Positions 8,379-16,400 of a DNA stretch of 21,149 nt are shown here, in pieces. The translations under genes were made by a program, and so were the position numbers. Numbering within the stretch: position 1 is the first letter of the stretch; each line of letters starts with the position of its first letter. Below the pieces are notes generated by a model, which worked only from the letters and a program-made list of their open reading frames with translations, was not told where the DNA came from and did no database searches. Location of the stretch: NCBI GenBank assembly GCA_002298965.1, contig DBMN01000234.1:977-22125 (forward strand). Direction: 5' to 3'. The stretch comes from Rhizobiales bacterium UBA697 (GTDB lineage: Bacteria; Pseudomonadota; Alphaproteobacteria; Rhizobiales; Ancalomicrobiaceae).

Positions 8379-11300
8379 ATGTCGAACGGCCAGCCGGCTC
8401 CTCCCGCCGATTCCGCCACGCCGCCGATCGAGCCGCGCGACGACCTCGTCGTGGTCGGCATCGGCGCCTCGGCGGGTGGGCTCGAGGCCTGCCGGCGGAT
8501 GCTGGCCTGCCTGCCGGCGGAGCACGGCATGGCGATGGTGCTGGTGCAGCACCTCGATCCCCACCACGAGAGCCTGATGGCGGATCTCCTCGCCGGTCAC
8601 ACCACGATGACCGTCGCCGCCGCGCGCGACGGCGAGCCGCTCCGCCCCGACCATCTCCATCTCATTCCGCCCGGCACCGAGCTGACGATCGACGGCGGCG
8701 TGCTCCGCGTCTCCCGTCCGGCCGCCCGCCACGGTGCGCGGCTGCCCTTCGACGCCTTCCTCGCGTCGCTGGCGCGCGACTGCGGGGAACGGGCGATCGC
8801 CGTCGTCCTGTCCGGGTCCGGCGCCGACGGCAGCGGCAGTCTGAAGGCGGTGAAGGACGCCGGCGGCTTCGTCGTCGTCCAGGACCCCGCCGAGGCCGGT
8901 TTCGACGGCATGCCGCGCAGCGCCATCGCCACCGGCACGGTCGATCGGGTCCTGCCGGTCGAAGAGATCGGACCGGCCCTGGTCGCCCATTGTCGCGCGG
9001 CGGCGGTGCGCGGCGACGCCGAGGCGGTCCCGTCGGGTTCGCCCGACCGCCTCGCCGACATCGTCGAACTCCTGCGGACGCGGACGCCGCACGACTTCCG
9101 CCTCTACAAGCCCGGCACGTTGAGACGTCGGATCGAGCGGCGGGTGGCGGCGACGGGGGCGGCCGATGTCGACGCCTATCTCGCGACCCTGCATGGCGAT
9201 CCGCACGAGCTGAACGTGCTCGCCGCCGATCTGCTGATCAACGTCACCGAGTTCTTCCGCGACCCCGAGGTGTTCGAGCGTCTGGCGACGACGATCGTGC
9301 CCGATCTGGTGCGCGACCGTTCGCCCGATCACCCGATCCGCGTCTGGGTGCCCGGATGCAGCACCGGCGAGGAGGCCTATTCGCTCGCCATGCTGTTCCT
9401 CGAGGCGATCGAGGCCTCGAAGCGCAATCTCAAGCTCCAGATCTTCGCGTCGGACGTCGATGCGGACGCGGTGGCGGTGGCGCGCGAAGGGCTCTATCCG
9501 ACCACCGTCGCGGCGAACCTCTCCGCCGAGCGGCTCGCCCGGTTCTTCACCCGGGAGGAGCAGGGCCTGCGGGTCGCGCCCGCGCTGCGCGGCGTCGTGG
9601 TCTTCACCGTGCAGGACGTGCTCGCCGATCCGCCGTTCTCCCGCCTCGATCTGGTGTCCTGCCGCAACCTGCTGATCTATCTCGGAAACGAGGCGCAGCA
9701 GAAGGTTCTGGCGCTGTTCCATTTCGCTCTGCGGGAGGGCGGCGTCCTGCTGCTCGGCAACGCGGAGACGGCCGGCGACGGCGAACGTTTCGAGGCACTG
9801 CCGAAGCCGGGGCGTCTCTTCCGCCGGATCGGACCCGGTCGGTCGGCGGACTTCGGCCCGGTCCCCGGCGGAACCGGCGTCGCTCCGGCTCACCGCCGCC
9901 AATCGGATCGAACGCCGAAGCAGCAGTCGTCGCTCGCCGATCTCTGCCGCCGTCTGGTGATCGAGTCCCACGCGCCCGCGGCGGTGCTGATCGACCGCCA
10001 TGGCGAATGCCTCTACACGCTCGGACCGATCGACCGTCACCTGCGCGTGGCACCGGGCTCTCCGAGCCACGACCTCCTGGCGCTGGTGCCGGATACCCTG
10101 CGCATCAAGCTGCGCTCGGCCATCCGGCGCGCCGCCGAAGAAGATGCCCGCATCGTCGTCGACGGGGGATTCGTCGTCCGCGACGGCAAGGACGTGGCCT
10201 TCGCGGTCGACGTCCGGCCGGTGCACGAACAGGGCGAGGCGATGTTCCTCGTCTGCTTCGTCGACGTTCCGGGGCCGCCCCGGCGCGACGACCGGCCGGT
10301 CGATGCCGACGACGACCCGCGCGTCGCCGAACTCGAGCGCGAGCTCGACGCCACGCGGCGGGAACTGCAGGGGGCGATCGCCAGCCTGGAGATCTCGCTC
10401 GAAGAGCAGAAGGTGGTCAACGAGGAGGCGCTCTCGGCCAACGAGGAGTTTCAGTCGACCAACGAGGAGCTGTTGACCTCGAAGGAGGAGCTCCAGTCGC
10501 TCAACGAGGAACTGACCGCCCTCAACGGCCAGCTCCAGGAGACGCTGGAGCGCCATCGCACCACCTCGAGCGACCTGCAGAACGTCCTCAACTCGACCGA
10601 CGTCGCGACCCTGTTCCTCGACACCAATCTCGACATCCGCTTCTTCACGCCGGCGATCCGGTCGCTCTTCAGCATCATCGCCAGCGACGTCGGACGGCCG
10701 CTCGCCGATCTGCATTTCCTCGCCCCGGACGACGACCTGCTCGCCGATGCGCGCACCGTGATGCGCGACGCGACGCCGATCGAGCGCGAGATCGAGGCGC
10801 CGAACGGCCTCTGGTTCATCCGTCGGGTCCTGCCCTACCGGACCCTGGACGATCGGATCGCCGGGGTGGTCATCACCTTCGTCGACGTCACCGAACGGCG
10901 GCGCACGGCGGAGGCGCTGGATGCCGCCAAGCGCCGTGCCGAGCAGGCCAGTCTGGCCAAGTCGCGCTTCCTCGCCGCCGCCAACCACGACCTGCGCCAA
11001 CCGTTGCAGACGCTCTGCCTGTTGCAGGGCCTGCTCGCCGACGCCGTCACCGGCGAGCGCGCCGAACGTCTGGTCGGCCGGCTCGACGATGCGCTCGGCG
11101 CCATGACCGGCATGATCGACACGCTGCTCGACATGAACCAGATCGAGGCGGGGACGGTCCGCGTCCGGATCGACGACGTGGCGATCGGCGAGGTCTTCGC
11201 CCGCATGGGCGGCGAGTTCTCCTATGCGGCGGAGGCCAAGGGGCTGACGTTGCGGGTCTTTCCGTCGAACCAGACGGTGCGCACCGATCGGCGGCTGCTC

Positions 11301-12722
11301 GAGCAGATGCTCCGCAATCTCCTGGCCAACGCGTTGAAGTACACGCCGCACGGCAAGGTGCTGCTCGGCTGTCGGCGGCAGGGCGCGACCGTCCGCATCG
11401 AGGTCTGGGACACCGGCATCGGCATTCCGGCGGGAGAACTCCAGGCGATCTTCGAAGAGTATCATCAGATCGACAATGCCGGGCGCGACCGCACCCGTGG
11501 GCTCGGCCTCGGCCTGTCGATCGTCCAGCGGCTCGGCGATCTGCTCGGCCACCGCGTCCACGTCCGATCACGTCCGGGGCGTGGATCGGTCTTCGCGATA
11601 GACGTGCCGCGGGCGGCGAACGGCGCGGCAAGTCGGCCCGACCCCGCCGCCGACACGGTCCCGCCTCGCGCGGCGGCGGCCGACGGCGGACGGCGGACCG
11701 GATCGATCCTGCTGGTCGAGGACGAGCCGGACGTGCGTGATCTGCTGGAGCTGGTGCTCGAGCGCGACGGTCATTTCGTCGTCGCCGCGGCCGACGGCGC
11801 CACGGCGCTGAAACACGTGTCGGAGGGGACTTCGCGGCCGGAACTGGTGCTCGCCGACTACAATCTGCCGGGCGGCATCGACGGGCTCGAGGTCGTGACG
11901 CGGCTGCGCGAAGTGGTCCGACATGCGGTGCCGGCGATCATCCTGACCGGAGACATCTCGCCGGACACCCTGCGCGAGATCACCGACCGGGGCTGCCTGC
12001 ACATCGACAAGCCGGTGACGACCGCGGCCCTGCTCGCCGTCGTCGACCGTCTGCTGTCGCGTCCGGCGAGAGCGGCCGGGCGCTCTCCGAAGGCCGCCGA
12101 CCCGGCGCCGCCGTCCGCGCCGACGGTACGGGTCTGGCTGGTCGACGACGACGCCGGGGTGCGCGAGACGATGGGGGCGACGCTGACGTCGGAAGGGCTG
12201 TCGGTCGAGACCTTCGAGAGCGGCGAGGCCTTTCTCGCGGCCTATCGGCCGAGCGGCGACGCCTGTCTGCTGATCGATGCGTCGCTGCCGGGCATGAGCG
12301 GTCTCGATCTGCTGCACCGGCTCGACGTCGAGGGGCTCTCGCTGCCGTCGATCATGATCACCGGCCATGGCGACGTCGCCAAGGCGGTCGAGGCGATGAA
12401 GCTGGGCGTGGTCGACTTCCTGGAGAAGCCGGTCGGCCGTGCCGAACTGCTGGCCTGCGTCCGACGGGCCCTCGACCATGCGCGCGACGACGAGATGCAT
12501 GCGGTTCTGCGCGCGGAGGCCGGGCGCCGTTTCGCCGACCTGACGCAGCGCCAGATCCAGATCATGGAGATGGTCCTCGCCGGGCACCCGAGCAAGAACA
12601 TCGCCTCCGACCTCGGAATCAGCCGACGGACGGTCGAGAACCATCGTGCCGCGATCATGCGGAAGACCGGGTCGACGTCGCTCCCGGGTCTGGCGCGACT
12701 GGTCGCCGAAATGGAGGACTGA
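8379..12722 (+). CDS. CheB-CheR-PAS-histidine kinase-REC-REC-LuxR fusion protein
   Basis: A 1447-residue protein, ATG 8379, with AGGGGAG 8 nt upstream. Domains: CheB methylesterase about 20-205 (GASAGG Ser31, QHLDP His58, SGSGADG Asp150: complete triad; no N-terminal receiver); CheR methyltransferase about 221-470 (INVTEFFRD near 287, CSTGEEAYSLAM from 327, LVSCRNLLIYL from 425); PAS-like region about 510-632; Glu/Asn-rich coiled coil about 644-735; PAS about 741-850; histidine kinase with HDLRQPLQ (His870), N-box Asn984, DTGIGIP (Asp1011) and GLGLGLS near 1042; receiver 1 from about 1109 (Asp1160); receiver 2 from about 1252 (Asp1300, MITGHGDV, FLEKP); LuxR-type helix-turn-helix about 1388-1442 (SRRTVENHRA). 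No transmembrane segment was seen, so it is probably cytosolic. All catalytic residues look intact. The last ~200 residues resemble FixJ end to end, so sensing, phosphorelay and DNA binding sit in one chain. There are no chemotaxis genes nearby. The stimulus is unknown. Confidence 0.93.
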   Translation: MSNGQPAPPADSATPPIEPRDDLVVVGIGASAGGLEACRRMLACLPAEHGMAMVLVQHLDPHHESLMADLLAGHTTMTVAAARDGEPLRPDHLHLIPPGTELTIDGGVLRVSRPAARHGARLPFDAFLASLARDCGERAIAVVLSGSGADGSGSLKAVKDAGGFVVVQDPAEAGFDGMPRSAIATGTVDRVLPVEEIGPALVAHCRAAAVRGDAEAVPSGSPDRLADIVELLRTRTPHDFRLYKPGTLRRRIERRVAATGAADVDAYLATLHGDPHELNVLAADLLINVTEFFRDPEVFERLATTIVPDLVRDRSPDHPIRVWVPGCSTGEEAYSLAMLFLEAIEASKRNLKLQIFASDVDADAVAVAREGLYPTTVAANLSAERLARFFTREEQGLRVAPALRGVVVFTVQDVLADPPFSRLDLVSCRNLLIYLGNEAQQKVLALFHFALREGGVLLLGNAETAGDGERFEALPKPGRLFRRIGPGRSADFGPVPGGTGVAPAHRRQSDRTPKQQSSLADLCRRLVIESHAPAAVLIDRHGECLYTLGPIDRHLRVAPGSPSHDLLALVPDTLRIKLRSAIRRAAEEDARIVVDGGFVVRDGKDVAFAVDVRPVHEQGEAMFLVCFVDVPGPPRRDDRPVDADDDPRVAELERELDATRRELQGAIASLEISLEEQKVVNEEALSANEEFQSTNEELLTSKEELQSLNEELTALNGQLQETLERHRTTSSDLQNVLNSTDVATLFLDTNLDIRFFTPAIRSLFSIIASDVGRPLADLHFLAPDDDLLADARTVMRDATPIEREIEAPNGLWFIRRVLPYRTLDDRIAGVVITFVDVTERRRTAEALDAAKRRAEQASLAKSRFLAAANHDLRQPLQTLCLLQGLLADAVTGERAERLVGRLDDALGAMTGMIDTLLDMNQIEAGTVRVRIDDVAIGEVFARMGGEFSYAAEAKGLTLRVFPSNQTVRTDRRLLEQMLRNLLANALKYTPHGKVLLGCRRQGATVRIEVWDTGIGIPAGELQAIFEEYHQIDNAGRDRTRGLGLGLSIVQRLGDLLGHRVHVRSRPGRGSVFAIDVPRAANGAASRPDPAADTVPPRAAAADGGRRTGSILLVEDEPDVRDLLELVLERDGHFVVAAADGATALKHVSEGTSRPELVLADYNLPGGIDGLEVVTRLREVVRHAVPAIILTGDISPDTLREITDRGCLHIDKPVTTAALLAVVDRLLSRPARAAGRSPKAADPAPPSAPTVRVWLVDDDAGVRETMGATLTSEGLSVETFESGEAFLAAYRPSGDACLLIDASLPGMSGLDLLHRLDVEGLSLPSIMITGHGDVAKAVEAMKLGVVDFLEKPVGRAELLACVRRALDHARDDEMHAVLRAEAGRRFADLTQRQIQIMEMVLAGHPSKNIASDLGISRRTVENHRAAIMRKTGSTSLPGLARLVAEMED

Positions 12723-12747
12723 CGGCCTCCGCCGACCGCGGAACGGC

Positions 12748-13071
12748 TCATTCCAGGATGTCGACGACCCGCCGCGTGGTCGGATCGACCAGGACGGGCT
12801 TGTGATCGACGATCGTGTAGCGGAAGGCGCGGACCCCGTATTCGGGCGGGACGTCGCGATAGACCACGCCCCGGTCGGGCAGGACCGTCCCGATCCGCAG
12901 CTTTCGGCCGTAGGCGAAGGAGACCGGGTGGTGGCGGACGGCGTATTCGCGAAACCGCGGCCGCTGGTCGGCGCCGAAGAGCCCGTCGACGAAGCTGCCG
13001 TCCCCGGCCACCACGGCGATCGGAACGGCGAGTATCGTGACCAGTGAGGCGGCGAGGATCCACGTCTGCAT
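12748..13071 (-). CDS. Secreted DUF1236-like protein
   Basis: A 107-residue protein whose C-terminal part (residues 71-107: YRDVPPEYGV, then YTIVDHKPVLVDPTTRRVVDIL) matches the pattern of DUF1236, a periplasmic family of unknown function common in Rhizobiales. The N-terminus carries a signal-like hydrophobic segment (residues 4-22). Start ATG 13071 has GGGAGAAGG just upstream. The gene is convergent with the giant kinase gene (25 nt between the stops). A copy of the repeated promoter element lies at 13145-13189, which predicts a leader of about 65 nt. No catalytic motif is visible. Confidence 0.85.
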   Translation of the reverse strand: MQTWILAASLVTILAVPIAVVAGDGSFVDGLFGADQRPRFREYAVRHHPVSFAYGRKLRIGTVLPDRGVVYRDVPPEYGVRAFRYTIVDHKPVLVDPTTRRVVDILE

Positions 13072-13144
13072 GGCCTTCTCCCGTCGTCGCGTTCGAGACG
13101 CGATCCGGATCCACGGCCCCCGCGCCGACGGAACGACGGACCGC

Positions 13145-13189
13145 AGCATGACCGACGCCCCGGCCCGTCGGCAGCTTCGGAATCTACCC
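13145..13189 (-). promoter_or_regulatory. Repeated promoter element, copy 2 (toward DUF1236 gene)
   Basis: On the minus strand GGGTAGATTCCG (GGGTAGATTCC at 13189-13179) is followed by AAGCTG and, 28 nt after TTCC, by CATGCT (13150-13145). This is the most divergent -10 of the five copies, but it keeps A2 and T6 of the TATAAT pattern and the same spacing. The box begins only 3 nt beyond the ldhA stop codon, so it is an internal promoter between ldhA and the DUF1236 gene. Confidence 0.5.
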
Positions 13190-13191
13190 AT

Positions 13192-14175
13192 TCACGGCAC
13201 CGCGTGGATCGCCCGGCCGGTCGTCTCGAAGGCGGTGATGTCGGCGAAGGTGGTCTCGGCGATCGCCCGCAGGGCCTCGACGGTGAAGAAGCCCTGGTGG
13301 CCGGTGATCAGGACGTTCGGCAGGGTCTGGAGCCGCGCGAAGACGTCGTCGCGGATGACCTGATCGGAGAGATCCTCGAAGAACAGGTCGGCCTCCTCCT
13401 CGTAGACGTCGAGCCCGAGCAGGCCGATCGTGCCCGCCTTCAGCGCGTCGATCACCGCGCGGGTGTCGATCAGGCCGCCGCGGCTGGTGTTGATCAGCAT
13501 CATCCCCCGCTTCAGGCTGCCGATCGCGGTCGCGTCGATCATGTGCCGCGTCTGCGGCGTCAGCGGACAGTGCAGGCTGACGACGTCGGCGATCGCCAGC
13601 AGATCCGGCAGGTCCATGTAGGCGACGCCGGCGGCGACGCAGTCGGGATCGGGCGACGGGTCGAAGGCGACGACGCGACAGCCGAAACTCGCCATGATCC
13701 GCGCCACCCCGCGGCCGATCCGCCCGGTCCCGACCACGCCGACGGTGCGGCCGTGGAGATTGAAGCCGAGCAGACCCTCGAGCGCGAAATTGCCTTCGCG
13801 GACACGGGCATAGGCGCGGTGGATGTGGCGATCGAGCGCCAGGATCAGCGCCACCGTGTGCTCGCTCACCGCCTCCGGCGAATAGGCCGGAACCCGGGCG
13901 ATCGTCACGCCGTGGCGCGCCGCGGCGGCGAGATCGACGTTGTTGAAGCCGGCGGACCGCAGGGCGACGAGGCGGACGCCGAGGCTCGCGAAGGTCTCGA
14001 GCACCGCCTCGTCGATCCGGTCGTTGACGAAGGCCGAGACCGCGCCGGCCCCGCGCGCCAGCACGGCGGTCTCGGGCGTCAGGCGTGCCTCGAGGAAGCG
14101 GAGCCGGTGCGACCCCGCGGCGGCGGCGAGGAACTGCCGGTCATGAGGCTTCGTGCTGAAGATGGTGACGTCCAC
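13192..14175 (-). CDS. ldhA: D-lactate dehydrogenase (2-hydroxyacid dehydrogenase family)
   Basis: A 327-residue cytosolic NAD-dependent enzyme predicted to reduce pyruvate to D-lactate. Length and residue spacing follow E. coli LdhA (329 residues). Rossmann motif GTGRIG at 149-154; catalytic Arg232 (NTSRGGLID), Glu261 (GLDVYEEEADLFFED) and His293 (ITGHQGFF), matching the Arg/Glu/His set at 235/264/296 of the E. coli enzyme. The start codon is GTG (14175) with GGAGG 7 nt upstream; no ATG fits the N-terminal MDVTIFSTKP pattern. It follows the general stress protein gene by 69 nt on the same strand and is probably co-transcribed with it from the element at 14855-14899. The DLFFEDLSD segment argues for D-LDH rather than a glyoxylate or phosphoglycerate reductase, but the substrate was not tested. 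Confidence 0.92.
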   Translation of the reverse strand: MDVTIFSTKPHDRQFLAAAAGSHRLRFLEARLTPETAVLARGAGAVSAFVNDRIDEAVLETFASLGVRLVALRSAGFNNVDLAAAARHGVTIARVPAYSPEAVSEHTVALILALDRHIHRAYARVREGNFALEGLLGFNLHGRTVGVVGTGRIGRGVARIMASFGCRVVAFDPSPDPDCVAAGVAYMDLPDLLAIADVVSLHCPLTPQTRHMIDATAIGSLKRGMMLINTSRGGLIDTRAVIDALKAGTIGLLGLDVYEEEADLFFEDLSDQVIRDDVFARLQTLPNVLITGHQGFFTVEALRAIAETTFADITAFETTGRAIHAVP

Positions 14176-14182
14176 GGCGAGG

Positions 14183-14187
14183 CCTCC
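14183..14187 (-). promoter_or_regulatory. Ribosome-binding site deciding the GTG start of ldhA
   Basis: GGAGG on the minus strand, 7 nt before GTG 14175. It supports the GTG start over internal ATG codons. Confidence 0.7.
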
Positions 14188-14227
14188 GGCGGTGTCGTCT
14201 CGAGTTCGACCGTTCCTCGCCCGCGAG

Positions 14228-14243
14228 CGCCGACGGTTCGGCG
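14228..14243 (-). terminator. Small hairpin after the stress protein gene
   Basis: The 6-bp arms CGCCGA and TCGGCG surround a 4-nt loop and begin 1 nt after the stop codon at 14245. There is no T-run. It could be a weak terminator or an mRNA 3' stabiliser between the stress protein gene and ldhA. Confidence 0.3.
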
Positions 14244-14244
14244 T

Positions 14245-14814
14245 TCAGGCGACGGCGGGCTGTCCCGTCGCGCCGTCCGGTTTCGCCGGGGTCGGCTTGG
14301 CATGGGTGTGGACGTCGATGCTCGCCGGGCCGGTCTCGTCGAGGATGGCGCGGGCGCGGGCGATCTCGTCGGCGGTGCCGTGCGCCGACACCAGGAAGCC
14401 GTCGGCCTTCACGGCACCCTCGTAGCGGATCACGCTGTCCTTGGGGATGCCGAGCCCGTAGAGCGCCGCGCCCAGCGCGCTGAGCCCGCCGACCACGACG
14501 GCGTTCTCGAGCACCGAGACCGACACGGCGGCGAGATAGCCGAGGACGATCACGTGACCGACCAGCGGAACGGTCAGGAACAGGCCGCCGAAGAACAGGC
14601 CCCAGAGCGCGCCCCAGAAGGCGCCGCGCGTGCCCCAGAAGCGGACGCGGTCGCCGGTGTTGTAGAAGCCGACGACCTTCTCCTCGGTGTGGAAGCCCCG
14701 GCCGATGAGGCTGAGCTTCTTCATCTCGAAGCCGCCCGCGTTCAGCTTGTGGATCGCGGCCTCGGCGGCGTTGTGGTCGTCGAAGACGGCGATGACGGTG
14801 TCGGTGATCTTCAT
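14245..14814 (-). CDS. YflT-like general stress membrane protein
   Basis: A 189-residue protein. The N-terminal domain (residues 1-57: TDTVIAVFDDHNAAEAAIHKL, then FEMKKLSLIGRGFHTEEKVVGFYNTGD) is the ferredoxin-like fold often annotated as general stress protein (YflT/17M family). Two hydrophobic, Gly-rich helices follow at about 66-98 and 100-122, and then a soluble segment (HGTADEIARARAIL) and a Pro/Ala-rich tail. The same arrangement is common in alphaproteobacteria and has no established biochemical function. Start ATG 14814 has GAGGAG about 8 nt upstream. The repeated promoter element at 14855-14899 gives a short predicted leader of about 33 nt, the cleanest promoter-to-gene distance of the five copies. 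ldhA follows downstream. Confidence 0.87.
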   Translation of the reverse strand: MKITDTVIAVFDDHNAAEAAIHKLNAGGFEMKKLSLIGRGFHTEEKVVGFYNTGDRVRFWGTRGAFWGALWGLFFGGLFLTVPLVGHVIVLGYLAAVSVSVLENAVVVGGLSALGAALYGLGIPKDSVIRYEGAVKADGFLVSAHGTADEIARARAILDETGPASIDVHTHAKPTPAKPDGATGQPAVA

Positions 14815-14854
14815 GGATCTTCTCCTCGGGCGCGGCGCGCCGCCCTTCGCTGCG

Positions 14855-14899
14855 ACCCTAGAGGCCGGCCGGCGCCCTCGGCAGGGTCGGAAACTACTC
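14855..14899 (-). promoter_or_regulatory. Repeated promoter element, copy 3 (toward stress protein/ldhA)
   Basis: On the minus strand GAGTAGTTTCCG (GAGTAGTTTCC at 14899-14889), then ACCCTGC, and 28 nt after TTCC the hexamer TAGGGT (14860-14855) within CTAGGGTCG. The only gene on the other side is convergent in sense, so the direction of action is unambiguous here. Predicted transcription begins near 14848. Confidence 0.65.
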
Positions 14900-14924
14900 G
14901 AGCCGAGGCGGGGTGCCGCGCCGC

Positions 14925-16370
14925 TCACCGCGGCGGCGTCCGGCGGGCGTCGAGACCCTCGCTCATCGCCCGGAACGTGACGTAGTAGCGAAAGACGTTG
15001 CGGACGTAGTCCACCGTCTCCGACCCGACGTCGCGCCAGACCGCCCATTCGACGCTCTCGAACCAGACGTTCGGATCGCGCGAGATGCGCCGCAGCCGGG
15101 CGATGCGGGTCGGGCCGGCGTTGTAGCTGGCCAGCACCAGCATCAGCCGATCGACGTCGCCGATGCCCGGCTGGTCGACGTAGACCGCGCGCAGATGGGC
15201 GAAATACTTCGCGAAGGCGTGGATGTTCTGCTCGGGATCGCGCAGGTCGGTGATGCCGACGATCGGCAGCCGCGCCGTCGACGGCATCATCTGCATGATC
15301 CCGGTCGCCCCGGAGCGCCGCATCACCAGCCCGGGATCGAAGCGCGATTCCTGGAAGGCGACGGCGGCGATCAGCGTCGGGTCGATGCCGTAACGGTCGC
15401 CGTAGGTGCGGAAGTGGCCCCAGTGGCTGCGCAGGCGCCGGACGTTCTCGTCGGCGGTGGCGGGCTTCAACCATCGATCGCTCGCCAGATGATCGCGGCG
15501 ACGGATGTTGCCGGCCTCCGTGCCGATCTTTGCGGTGGCGACGAAGGCGTCGATCCTGGCGGCCAGAACCGGACTGTTCCGGCGGAAGGCCCAGGCGATC
15601 TCGCCGTCGCTGCGGAGCGGCACGGCGGTGTGGACGCGGATGCCGGGAAAGATCTTCACCCAGAGGTCGAGCATGTGATCGTCGGCGACGGTCGCCTCGA
15701 TCAAGCCGGCCTGCACCATCTCGATCAGGTCTTCGGTCTCGAGCCGCTCGTCGGCGGCGCGGATGACGATCGGCGGACGGCCGAGCACCGCCAGTTCGGC
15801 GTTCGCCCGCTCGAGGCTCTCGCGGAAGCTCGACGACCGGCGCACCGTGATCGTCCGGCCCGAGAGGTCGTCGAGACGGACGATCTCGGGCGCGGTCGGT
15901 GCGGTGACGACCAGCTCGCGCACGCCCGTGGCCAGCGGTCGCGAGAAGGCGACCAGCCGTTTCCGCTCCTCGGTCACGGTGAGATTGCCCAGCGCGACGT
16001 CGCCGCGCCCGGCCACCAGATCGCTCAGCAGCCGGTCGCGCGGCGTGGGAACGACGAAGACGAAGATGCGCCGCGACCGATTGCGGATCCCGGCGTTGAT
16101 CTGCTTCTCGAACTGTTCGATCTGGGAGACCGCCACACCGGACGGCTCGCCCCGATCGAGATGGAAGTAGAGCCGGCTGAAGGGAATGAGAACCCGGATG
16201 CGGCGGGCCGCGATCATGGCGTCGAAGTCGCCGGTGAAGGGCTTCGCCACGTCGGCCCGCAACGGCGCGCCCGTGACGATCGCCCCGGCGCAGGCCGGAG
16301 CCGCGAAGGCGGCGATTGCGAGTGCGAACGCGGCGAACGCGTGCCGGAGCGACGTGCGGAGCGGGATCAT
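14925..16370 (-). CDS. MltF-like lytic transglycosylase with solute-binding domain
   Basis: A 481-residue periplasmic enzyme expected to cleave peptidoglycan glycan strands, forming 1,6-anhydro-MurNAc ends. Signal peptide about 1-29 (hydrophobic 11-24, cleavage near ACA-GA). Residues about 55-285 form a family-3 solute-binding-like domain (IRVLIPFSRLYF, RGDVALGNLTVTEERKRLVAFS). Residues about 318-450 are the SLT domain, with catalytic Glu341 in AFQESRFDP, GIMQMMP at 357-363 and ASYNAGP at 414-420. The order is that of E. coli MltF, where the binding domain is regulatory. It has no lipobox, so it is probably soluble or held by its signal segment. Start ATG 16370 has GGGAGAAGG upstream. It is the last gene of the nine-gene cluster, 30 nt after the metal transporter gene. 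Confidence 0.92.
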   Translation of the reverse strand: MIPLRTSLRHAFAAFALAIAAFAAPACAGAIVTGAPLRADVAKPFTGDFDAMIAARRIRVLIPFSRLYFHLDRGEPSGVAVSQIEQFEKQINAGIRNRSRRIFVFVVPTPRDRLLSDLVAGRGDVALGNLTVTEERKRLVAFSRPLATGVRELVVTAPTAPEIVRLDDLSGRTITVRRSSSFRESLERANAELAVLGRPPIVIRAADERLETEDLIEMVQAGLIEATVADDHMLDLWVKIFPGIRVHTAVPLRSDGEIAWAFRRNSPVLAARIDAFVATAKIGTEAGNIRRRDHLASDRWLKPATADENVRRLRSHWGHFRTYGDRYGIDPTLIAAVAFQESRFDPGLVMRRSGATGIMQMMPSTARLPIVGITDLRDPEQNIHAFAKYFAHLRAVYVDQPGIGDVDRLMLVLASYNAGPTRIARLRRISRDPNVWFESVEWAVWRDVGSETVDYVRNVFRYYVTFRAMSEGLDARRTPPR

Positions 16371-16400
16371 CGCCTTCTCCCTTCCCGCGGTCCGATCGTG

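Noticed and set aside
8325..11561. A 1078-codon minus-strand open frame antisense to the kinase gene
   Set aside because: The opposite strand carries every expected CheB, CheR and kinase motif; the antisense translation has no recognisable domain and no ribosome-binding site.
12723..12747. Terminator between the convergent kinase and DUF1236 genes
   Set aside because: Only 25 nt separate the stops and no convincing inverted repeat or T-run was found.
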